NCBI GenBank assembly: GCA_028564705.1
Contig: JAPXFQ010000189.1
Location: forward strand, 2,755,501-2,819,500
Source: Apricaphanius iberus
Lineage: Eukaryota > Chordata > Actinopteri > Cyprinodontiformes > Aphaniidae
Direction of reading: 5' to 3'
DNA: 64,000 nucleotides
Program-made: the position numbers and the translations under genes
The notes under the pieces: model-generated
Database searches by the model: none
Told to the model about the DNA's origin: nothing
The model's input: only the letters and a program-made list of their open reading frames with translations
Part shown: positions 13,601 to 25,600 of the stretch, in pieces
Layout: every line of letters starts with the position of its first letter
How positions within the stretch are numbered: the first letter of the stretch is position 1

Positions 13601-16600
13601 TCCGCGACAAAAAATGATCCAACACCTCATGTGCGACCTGTGTTTACTCTAGAAAACAGCATTTATTTCCTCAGAGCTGTGTTGGTATCATCCATTGTTA
13701 AAACGCGTCTTGTTTGTTTGCTTTTATAAGCTGTATAACTGCTGCGCGCTGAAGAGAGGATATAAAGTTTCTCTTGGCGGATAGGACTGGGGAGAACTAC
13801 TGCCCCCTACAGGTTTGCCACGTCTATGAATGTGCTGAAAAACGCATTTATCCGGTTACGTGTGGATGGAGATTTTTTTTTCAAGGAGCAGAGGAAAATC
13901 TTCGTTTAAAAAAAAAACCCGGCTACGTGTGGACATGGCCTTAATGTAGGACACGTTGTTACTCTAAATGGAGTCACTAAAAATGTATTTGTGGTTTTAT
14001 AAAGCTCTGTCTTTGCAGCAATCTATGAAGCTGTGAGAAGGTGCTAACGCTGGTGGATATTTTCCCCTCAGGGAGCAGAAGGATCCTCTGTACCTGCGGG
14101 ATAAACTCTCTCAGAAACATTCCAAGGAGCAGTTTGAGGCGGCACAGAAAATCGAGCAGGAGTACAGCCGGTTCTTCACAGGTTGGTAAAAATTATTTAT
14201 ATTCACCATAATATACTAACCCTTAGTTTTAAAATAGTAAGCACTCAACCATTCATTCTGAGCTATGAGCCTGAAGGTTATTTTAAGTTTATGATCTCAC
14301 CAGATCAGGGTTAAAGATTTTCTTATCTGGAGCAGCAGACAGTCTGAAACCCACACCTGTCCAGCTGATTAATGACTATGAGGAGGAAACTTGTGTGAAA
14401 GGCTTTGGCAACAAACACACAATCACTAAACTTTTGAAACAAGGGCAGGATGGTGCCTAATTTTTTGCAAAAATAAAAATTGAAAGTTTAAAAGTCTAAT
14501 AGGGATTACTGAGTTAAACTGAGATTGAGCCATTCTTGTTTACTCCAAAGTCTCATTTACATCACTGGAAACTACTATTTCGTTTTGTCTGTTGATTTTA
14601 AAAATCCAGAAAGCATATTCCGACTCAAAGCTCTTTTTAAATGTATGCTTTGTTGTGGTTGTTTTTCAAGTTAATCACATTCCCTAGGAACCTTATTTTA
14701 TTAGCCAGCACTTCCATTTTCACCTACAAATATTACATTACAGAGAATACTTTAAAGCTACTCTTTTAAATTAGAAATACAGGAGAGAAGGCAATTATAT
14801 ATAACAAAACTATGTTTATGAAATGGGATTTCACAAGGATCCACATTTATCTCACCCGTTGGCACCCGTTAGCATGGAAAGGGGGGGATGATAAAAATGT
14901 CAAATCTCACTACATTTTTCTGCTGCTCAAAAAAAAAATACAAAAAAATATATATATATGAACAATTAGACAAACAAAATAAAACCTAAACCACCTTTGT
15001 GCAGATAATCGGAAAGGTCACATCAGAAAGCTAACTGTATGTAGCGCAAAGCATGACCGTTTACTTATAGGCTATGGGATGAAACTCCTCAGAGATGACT
15101 GCCTCCAGATCATTATGGAGATATCTACAATTATATGATCAACATGCCTTGACTTTACACACAAAACCAAAGAAGGGATACAATTAATAGGACAACTCAC
15201 AGCGCTCGAATCTTCAAACACCTTTTAATACAGATCAATTATCAACACGACTGTTTGATGAGTCACAGCAACTGAGTTACCATTCAGCCAGCATAACCCC
15301 CGACAGGCCACTATTTATAACTTCATCAGATTACTGACATGTCATAGACATATTCACAACTCAAAAACAACACGTTACGGATTTATGAAGCAATTTCATG
15401 GCAAACCGACAGCTTACTCTGTGCAAGCTGCGTTAGCGCTCTGTGTCGACAACAGCTAGCGAATGACATCACCGTCTGGCTGAGCGCTGCACCACGGCTT
15501 TAAGCAGGCGTTCATGAAGAAATAAAACAATAAACTTACAACCTACATGTAATCAGGCATTCGTTTGTACAACCAGTAAAATGTAAGAAAGCTGAGATGG
15601 CTAGGAGCTAACCCAAAGAGTTAGCTTCCAGACCGTTTCAAATGGCTAACAAGTTACGGGTAGAAACTCCTCAGATATGACCACCGGCAGTTCAGTTTAC
15701 AGATATCTACATTATTTGATCATCATGCCTCAACTTTACACAGCAGAAGCAAACAATGCATACATGTATATTAACATCAACATACCTCCAGTGTGGGAGA
15801 TGAGCAGATTTGTTCATCCGATTGGATCGTTGGATGGATCATCCACTCTAAGGCCATGTCCATACGTTGCCGGGTTTTTTTTTAAACGAAGATTTTCCTC
15901 TGCTGCTTGAAAAAAAAGGAAACTCCATCCGCACATAACCGAATTAACATTTTTTTCAGCACATTTATAGACGTGGAAAACGTGTAGGGGGCAGTAGTTC
16001 TCACAAATCCTATCTGCTCAGAGTAACTTTCTTTCCTCTATCTTCAGCACGCAGCAGTCATAAAACTTGTAAAAGCAAACAAACAAAACGCACTTTAACA
16101 AAGGATGATACTCACAAAGCTCTGAGGGCATAAATGCTGTTTTTGGGAGTAAACACGGGTCGCACATGTGATGTTTGAGCATTTTTTGTCGAGGATAGTG
16201 ACGTCAAGGTTCTTTAAACTCCGTTTTCAGCCGTCCACACAAGGATACTGAAAACAGAGAAAACGCAAATCTCCACTTTGGCTGGAGTTTTAAAAAAGAT
16301 TACTTTATGGTACCGAAACTATCTGGTTACGCATGGATGACAGGCTAAACCGTAGAAAAATCTATGTTTTGTGAGATACCCTGCTACGTGTGGACAGGGC
16401 CTAACTCAGCCATAGAGGGCAATGTATTTCATCAGCTGGAAACCTATTTAATATCATTACTGTCCTTTTTCTTCTATTTCTGCAGCCTACAGCGCTGCAT
16501 ATGTTAATCATGCTGATAAATTTTTCTTTCACTACCATGTAGCACTGATATGTTGACAACTGTCAGTTAACAACAGTAGTTAGTAGGGGTGATCTGTCTT

Positions 16601-19600
16601 TCTGCCCTCCAGAGTGAAGCTGGGAGGCGGGGGCCTGGGTGCGTGACGTAACGTTTCAACTTTTTTTTAGTCTCTTCTATAGTTTAACTAAAACCTTTGC
16701 AGGGACTATTCCGTAAACATTGAGAATATAGGCTAACTAATGTAAGTCTTGCACAGTGGGAAATATTTGTAAATATACACTACCGTTCAAAAGTTTGGGG
16801 TCACCCAAACAATTTTGTGTTTTCCATGAAAAGTCACACTTATTCACCACCATACGTTGTGAAATGAATAAAAAATAGATTCAAGACATTGACAAGGTTA
16901 GAAATAATGATTTTTATTTGAAATAAGATTGTTTTTACATCAAACTTTGCTTTCATCAAAGAATCCTCCATTTGCAGCAATTACAGCATTGCAGACCTTT
17001 GGCATTCTAGCTGTTAATTTGTTGAGGTAATCTGGAGAAATTGCACCCCACGCTTCTAGAAGCAGCTCCCACAATTTGGATTGGTTGGATGGGCACTTCT
17101 TGCGTACCATACGGTCAAGCTGCTCCCACAACAGCTCAACGGGGTTCAAATCTTGTGACTGCGCTGGCCACTCCATTACCGATAGAATACCAGCTGCCTG
17201 CTTCTTCTCTAAATAGTTCTTGCACAATTTCGAGGTGTGTTTTGGGTCATTGTCCTGTTGTAGGATGAAATTGGCTCCAATCAAGCGCTGTCCACTGGGT
17301 ATGGCATGGCGTTGCAAAATGGAGTGATAGCCTTCCTTATTCAGAATCCCTTTTACCCTGTACAAATCTCCCACCTTACCAGCACCAAAGCAACCCCAGA
17401 CCATCACATTACCTCCACCATGCTTAACAGATGGCGTCAGGCATTCTTCCAGCATCTTTTCAGTTGTTCTGCGTCTCACAAACGTTCTTCTTTGTGATCC
17501 AAACACCTCAAACTTGGATTCATCCGTCCACAGCACTTTTTTCCAGTCTTCCTCTGTCCAATGTCTGTGTTCTTTTGCCCATCTTAATCTTTTTCTTTTA
17601 TTGGCCAGTCTCAGATATGGCTTTTTCTTTGCCACTCTGCCCTGAAGCCCAGAATCCCGCAGCCGCCTCTTCACTGTAGATGTTGACACTGGTGTTTTGC
17701 GGGTACTATTTAATGAAGATGCCAGTTGGGGACCTGTGAGGCGTCTGTTTCTCAAACTAGAGACTCTAATGTACTTATCTTCTTGCTCAGTTGTGCAACG
17801 CGGCCTCCCACTTCTTTTTCTACTCTGGTTAGAGCCTGTTTGTGCTGTCCTCTGAAGGGAGTAGTACACACCGTTGTAGGAAATCTTCAATTTCTTAGCA
17901 ATTTCTCGCATGGAATAGCCTTCATTTCTAAGAACAAGAATAGACTGTCGAGTTTCAGATGAAAGTTCTCTTTTTCTGGCCATTTTGAGCGTTTAATTGA
18001 CCCCACAAATGTGATGCTCCAGAAACTCAATCTGCTCAAAGGAAGGTCAGTTTTTGTAGCTTCTGTACCGAGCTAAACTGTTTTCAGATGTGTGAACATG
18101 ATTGCACAAGGGTTTTCTAATCATCAATTAGCCTTCTGAGCCAATGAGCAAACACATTGTACCATTAGAACACTGGAGTGATAGTTGCTGGAAATGGGCC
18201 TCTATACACCTATGTAGATATTGCACCAAAAACCAGACATTTGCAGCTAGAATAGTCATTTACCACATTAGCAATGTATAGCGTGTGTTTCTTTAAAGTT
18301 AAGACTAGTTTAAAGTTATCTTCATTGAAAAGTACAGTGCTTTTCCTTCAAAAATAAGGACATTTCAATGTGACCCCAAACTTTTGAACGGTAGTGTATT
18401 TATTTTGCGTGGTTCGTGTGTGTGGATTTGGTGTGTTTTGTTTGCATTTGTTTCCCTCTGTGAAGCTCCAAGAGAAAAACTGAACTTGTCTGGACAAGTC
18501 AGGAGAAGGAGGTCAGCAATCAGCTGCTTTGTTACAGGAGCGCAAAAACGTGTTAGGCCGCACATAAAAAGATCTGAGGCAGGAAAGCAAAGACTGAAGC
18601 CACTGGCCGAACACCACAAGCAATTACAGCACACACGTCTCCAGCGGCAGACGGGCAGCGCGAGGCAGATTAGTACCATTTCACCTGTTTTGAGAAGCGA
18701 GCGAAGATCGCCGCAAAACTTTCGCTATGCGCACTATGAGTCAAGGGTTCGTGGATATCGTGCCTGCCTTTAGTTTTCCAACTGTTCTCGGCTAAAGGGG
18801 CGAGACGTGAGAGCGTCAAAGGAGATCAGCTGTTCACCTGTCAGCTGACGTAGTTGGGAAGAACTTTTATAAGGCTGTTACCTGGGAGGAGAACGACCTG
18901 GAGTGAGTTTATTAAGTATAGCTTAGTTGTCTTATTTACAAGGTAAAGGAATAGTGCCCTTTTTCCAGTTTAAAGCTCTGAAAAGATCCAGCACGATGCC
19001 CAAATCCATGCACGCATAAAAAACGTGTATGGATGCCAAATCCATACGTATCTTTATTAAGCTGAATGTAGATATTCTTACACCTCAAAATTATTTTTGC
19101 ATCTTGCCGGGCTCCTTGCAGACATGAAGGGAGATTGAGTGTTTTTATCATTCTATTCCTCTCGTCTCACAAAATTGCGTTGATTGAGCAGAATCTCCTC
19201 TCGCACTGAATTGTGTATGCTGCAGCCATCAATTTTTGAAGCTATTCATCTATGTTTAAGTCCTTTCAGCAGAAGTACAGGTGTTGAATAATTCACGTGA
19301 ATGGAAATATTATTCTGTTGGACCAGCGGGAGAAACAAAAAAATGTATCCCCCGCCCCCAGAGATAAGAAATTATTGCACACTGCTTATAATGTAGATGT
19401 ATAGTAAAATAATGAAAGTACAGTTTACAAAATTAAGTTTTTCCCCGTACATTTTAAGTACAAAATTTTTTAGGCCGATGTGAAGAGATGGTGTAAAAAA
19501 AGTGCCGCCCCCACATGGTTCCAGTTCTGGCCCCAGTAAGGCAAGGCAAGTTTATTTGCAGAGCACGATTCATACACAAGGCAATTCAAAGTGCTTCACA

Positions 19601-22600
19601 GTTGCATAAATTAAGAAAACAGATCAACAGAAAAAAAACACTAACTTAAAAAATAATTACAATAAAAAGCAAGAATGCAGATAAAATATTTTCAATTGTC
19701 ATATGCACGGGTAAAAATAACTGTTTTCAGCCTGGATTTAAACATAGAGTTGAGGCTTGTCTCACATGAAGACTGTTCCATATGTTAGCTGCCTGAAACT
19801 GAAATGCAGCCTCACCGTGTTTATTGTTGATTCTGGGAACCACCAGGAGACCCCTCCCTGAAGTTCTCAGGGCCCGAGATGTACTTTGGTGCCAAACCAT
19901 GAAAAGACTTGTACACAAGCAGAGCTGTTTTAAATTCTATTTTCGGAGCGATAGGACTCGAGCAGCAGCGTTCTGGATGTACTGCAGCTGTCTAACGGCT
20001 CGTTTAGAGAGGCCAGTGAGCAGGCCGTCATAGTAGTCTAACCTGATGGAGACAAATGCATGGATAAGTCTCTCCAAGTCTGGTTTCGACACTAATCCTC
20101 TGATCTAAGCAATGTTTTTTAGAATGTAAAAAGCTGTTGATGTTATTGCTTTGATTTTGCTGTTTAAGTTCAGGTCCAAATCCATGATTACTCCTAGATT
20201 TCTTAACTGATTTTTTGGTTGAAGACAGAGAGACTCAAGATGACTGATAAGACTTTCTCTTTGTGTCTGTGGGCCAAAAACGATGATCTCAGTTTTGTCC
20301 GAGTTTAACTGGAGAAGGTTGTTTTGCATCCAACATAAACAATGAAAACATTTCATACTTCAAAAACATCTGTCCGATTCTGTGAAGGGAACTGAACATA
20401 GTCAAAATGATTTTTGCAACTAAAACTCCTCTTAAATTTTCATAGGATACACAGTAGTCTAATTCCCCTCAGCAGTCAAACAAAACAAAACAATTCAATA
20501 AAAGAGGTTCAAGAGATGAGATTTCTCTAAACAAAAACTAGTCGCAATAAAATAAAAAATAAAAAACTAAAAACCAGCATTTTTCTTTTCAGTATCCCCC
20601 TTTTCCTCTCAGGCTTCTTTTTTATTTTCTTTACTCCAATGATAAACACCAAATTAAATTGAAGCTTCTAGAGATGTCAAATACATTACCACTGAATCAT
20701 GTTTTCTTTAATCCAGCTTCCCAAATTAACATTTTTCCAAAGTTCTAATTAATAAGCAGACCGCAGTTCAGAAGTCTGGGTCATAATCCAAGTCGAACCA
20801 AATATATAAATTTTGAGAGAGAAAGAGGAAAAAAAAAATAAAAATAAGAAAAAATCAAAAAAATAAAATCAAAAAATCTAAATAAATTGTCAGTTACAGA
20901 GTCCCCACTAATCAAATGGTATATTATGCCATTATTCTAGGATCAGAACTGTTCCAAAATGTTTTAGGACCTGTAAATTTACTCTCAGCATCAAATAAAC
21001 TAGCTAACAATCAATAAAGAACATCTGAAAGATTAATCTTAAATTTTAAAACTAAAACCGATTCTTATTTGTTAAAACAAAATGTGCTTTCAAATATATG
21101 GTAAAAATTATTTCAATGTAGCTGGTCCAATCACATTTTGCCTCTACACGATCAGAATAAATGAATTTAGAATTTAGTTCTTACTTCCAAATTAAACCAT
21201 CATTTTGGTCACCGTGATATTCATTACTTTCAATCCTTAGACCAAAATAAATTTATCCCCAGCCTGTTTAAAAACAAACTGATTACTTAAAGATGACTCT
21301 GTGTTTTAATGTTTTCTTTTTTTAAAACCAAACATTCAAATCCCACTAGTTTATAAACTAGCACTATGAAAGTGTAGGTTTATTGGCAATGGTAAAAACA
21401 TTTAATTTGTAACGGAATTGAAATGTGCTGGGTTATTTCTTGAGCCCCAGTTGAATTTTGATAACTCCAATAAGCCTTTAGTGTCCACAAAATCCTTAAG
21501 AATGTTCAATTGTGTAAATAATTTAACACCCATCTCCTTTAGGTCATTCATTCCGAGACCAAGCTATATTTCTAAAGTCTATAGAGCCATCAGAAATAAG
21601 CCAAACATAATTTTAGCATGAATGATACTTATTTAAATCACAGACTCATTTTCTGTACCATTCAACACGGTGCTTATTAAAATAATTTAAACCAGTTTGT
21701 TGCTTTCCAATTAACACCGTTTGCTTTTCGTTAAATTCTTATAATTACTACTTATAGCTTTATCTTTATTTAGGCCAACTTAACAACTCCTGCTTAGATC
21801 AGTCAAAAAAGCAAAAAATCCACCTATTTAAAGATTCAAAAAATGCATCCTTTATTTTGACTATAAACGCCCCTCTTTTTAATTTTAAAGATGAAATCAA
21901 AAATTAAAACTACACCAAGTCAGAATCAACTCATGAGTAACTGTTCTTAGTCATTTGCGTTTAATTGTAACATGCATAATTATCCCAAATAAATTTACAT
22001 GCTCTCCTCATGGTTTTGCTCTCCTCGTAAAAACCAGTTAACCAAATTCAGCATGTACTTCTTAATCTTTAATCTCCGTACCGTAACAGTGCAGTCAAAT
22101 GTGAAACACCTTAAAAAATTGCCCTTCGTAGAAAATGTGCTAAAACATTGCCTAAGTTATCTTGAGGCCGTTTTACAATTCCTAATTAACCATAAAAATT
22201 TTAACAAAATCCAAATGTCGTTTAAGTCTTAACAAGGCAATCGTCTGCAGGAGTCTGTAATCACTTTCTATCCAAAATCAACTTTTAGCTTGCAACACAT
22301 AGAACATGCAGTTAGTTTCAACCACAAACACATTGGCACACAGAAGCAACCACCGCTAGGTTAGCACAACAGCCTATAGCAACGTGCTACCGTTAGCTTT
22401 CTTTGTGAAACTAAACCTAAAACAGTACAAAACGTACGGCGAAAACACTCCAGAAAATCGCAACACACACTTTAAAAAATGACTTACCGCAATACCAGGA
22501 CTTAATCCACACAATTTATACCACTTTACCAAACTTTAATTCGGCACGAACAAAAACAATCTCCTGTTCGTCCACGCGGACTGAAACATAGGTCTCCAAT

Positions 22601-25600
22601 TTCGGCCGTCCCGCACAGCAAACACCGATTCTACTACGTCCGTTACAGCCCAAAACCATTAACAAAAAACACAACATTATAAGCGGTGAGTTTTAGACCT
22701 TATTACATTATTTTATCACGGAGGTTTAGACCAGTCTGTTACAAGTTTCGTAGTCCGCTTTGAGAAATTTCCTGGCGCCGGCTTCCAGAAAACCACTCAA
22801 AAGACTCGAACAGATGGCAGAAAACCGCCTACTACCACTAATTTATTTATCAAAACATATAGTCAAAACTGTCGTATGTTAGCCATACTATCAAGCAAAA
22901 ACTCACACAGTATTAGCTCCGCCATAGCACCTAGCTTAGGGCGGCCACCCAGATGGCCTGTCGTAAATGTTCACAACTCATTCTCATAGATATTTAATTA
23001 CCGTTATCCATCATACACAGTTAGATATTCATTTATCTATTTTAATTTATTTATTATACTCGAGTTCATTATTTATACAATAACATTTTAACACAAAACG
23101 CAACATCACCAGCACTTCTCGCCAAGCGCCTGCGTAAAAAACATCTCACACACACATAGTGATACACCCTTGTACAAGCAGAAATCAAAACACTAACCTC
23201 ATCGGAGCTCACCAAAAAAACAATGCCGGACCATTTTCACAATTCCCGTTCGTGGTGCTCAGCCACGCGTCTGGAAGTATACGCAGCCCCACTCCCAGGT
23301 AATTCGATAGACTTAACAGAGGGCGACCCAGGCCCTTCTGTAATCTTTTTCCGTTTGCCAGCCTGGGAGCTCCAAATAGCGTCCTATTCTGGGCAGGGTG
23401 GCCAACCCGTCGAGTTCCGATCCGCACCGTGGCTCCAATTTGAGTCGTTGAAGATATCGGTCCGTCTGCTCCACTGTCCGCTCCGGAGAACAAGCAGCCC
23501 GCACCGGGCGCGCAGAATAAGAAACTCCATCTCCCAGCATGCACCGGTGTTCCTCTACGGAGCGAAAAGAAGGACTAAATCCTGCTCAGAAACAGGAAAA
23601 CAGACAGATAGCTTCAACACTCCGGGCATGCAATAGTCAATCTGCTCAAAACAAAAAAACATATTTAACTTGCATGACAACATTACCCAATGTTAGATTA
23701 ACCAATCAATAGAATTAAAAAACTACGCAACTCTGCGCAAATTGTCAATAGAGCAAATACATGTCCGTTTATTAACTTAAAAAAATAACTGGATTTTGGT
23801 CTAAAACTCTGCACACAGTCAAGGTCACCATTTGTTGAATTAAATAATTATCATAAGTAATTCAATGCATGTTCAAGCAGAGACAAAATGGAGCCAATTT
23901 CCAGTTTAACATTTATTTTGAACAGATTAACAAATTGCAGTTTTACAGAGGAATTTTGCCCCCGTCGTTCCTCTGTGGTCCAGATTTAAAGAAATCTGAA
24001 CCTTGAATGATTTTCATGTCAAAACTTTTATAGACTCCAGTATTCTGCCAGGGTTGTAGGCGTTCCTTCTCCTCGAAATCTTACTCCAATCCGATCATTT
24101 CCAAACAGTGTCTGAGCCATGATTTGCTGTCAGAGAATCCTGGAGTCAGAAGATGGGTCGTCTCTGTTCTGGGTCAAAGGTTCATTATAAAGAATTATGG
24201 TTTTATGGCTATCTGCTTCCAAACCTTCCTCCCAGTTTTTATCTAAGCATCCTGCTTTTACAGCTTGCAATAAAACTCACCCCAGAGTTTTATGACTTAA
24301 AAGCTTACCTGCATAAACAATAGTGACAGACCCATTTTTACAACCATGCAAACTATATAAACATTCTTTTACCTTCTGAATAATAAAAGTTTAAACATAT
24401 ATAGAATAACACCACACCAGCCACAAAGCTTCTGGGAGAATGTCCTGTGAGACAGATGAGACAAAAATTTAACTTTTTGCCAAGGCACATCAGCTCGATG
24501 TTCACAGACGGAAAAATGAAGCATATCTAGAAAAGAACACTGTCCCTACTGTAAAACATGGGGGAGGCTTGGTTATGTTCTGGGGCTGATTTGCTGCATC
24601 TGACACAGGGTGTCTTGAATCTGTGCAGGGTACAATTAAATCTCACGACTATCAGGGGATTCTAGAGAGAAATGTGCTGGCCAGTGTCAGAAAGCATGGT
24701 CTCAGTCGCAGGTCACGGGTTTTACAACAGGAAAATGACCCAAAACACACAGCTAAAAACACCCAAGAAGGGCTAAGAGGAAAACACTGGCCTTTTATGA
24801 GCCCTGATCTCAATCCTATTGAGCATCTTTGAAAGGAGCTGAAACGTGCTGTCTGGAAAAGGCACCCTTCAAACCGGAAACAACTAGAACAGTTTGCTCA
24901 TGAGGAGTGGGCCAAAATACCTGCTGAGAGGTGCAGAAGTCTCATTGACAGTTACAGGAATCATTTGATTGCAGTGATTGCCTCAAAAGGTTGTGCAACC
25001 AAATATTAAGTTGTGGGTACCATCATTTTTGTCCAGGCCTGTTTCATGCATTTATTTTTTAAATAATTCCGTTGAAGCATGGATGAAAAGCAATGTCTGA
25101 CTTTCATTGGTCAACATTTATATAATTTCTATTTATTATTACTTTTGTCAGATTAAAGTTATTTCTGTGACCATTATGAGCTTTTCTTTGATTTAATAAA
25201 GGGTACCAACAATTTTGTCCACGTCTGTATGTCCTGTCCTTGAGATAGGACTTGAACCAGTTTAGAGCAGTACCAGAGATAGCATTTAGCATTTTCCATG
25301 TATATATTTGTAATAATTGGACAAAAAAGGCTGTCCTTGGACCACTCTCTGCAGCTGCTCTCTAACCGTGATGTTAACAGGTATTTGTTGACATTCATTG
25401 GCCTTCTTGTCACTGCATTGTGCAAAGATAAACCTAGGTCTTTGCCCATTGTAGGATTGAACGGCTAAAAGAAATGGGCATCGGATGTTGTATGTCTGGA
25501 TGCCAGAAATACAAAAACTGATAGGTTACTAATAAGAGGTTTCCAGAAACTCGGATCACCTTAAAAATACAATTTTCAACGAAAAATAAGAATATAATAG

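Noticed and set aside
17041..17962. Several + strand frames of 63-82 codons
   Set aside because: They are antisense shadows of the intact transposase gene on the minus strand.
18384..18773. 129-codon + strand frame
   Set aside because: It starts inside the inverted end of the Tc1 transposon and matches no family. Chance opening in GC-mixed DNA is simpler.
23209..23636. Overlapping frames of 75-137 codons on both strands
   Set aside because: High GC lowers stop frequency. Neither translation resembles a known gene and there is no start context to prefer one.
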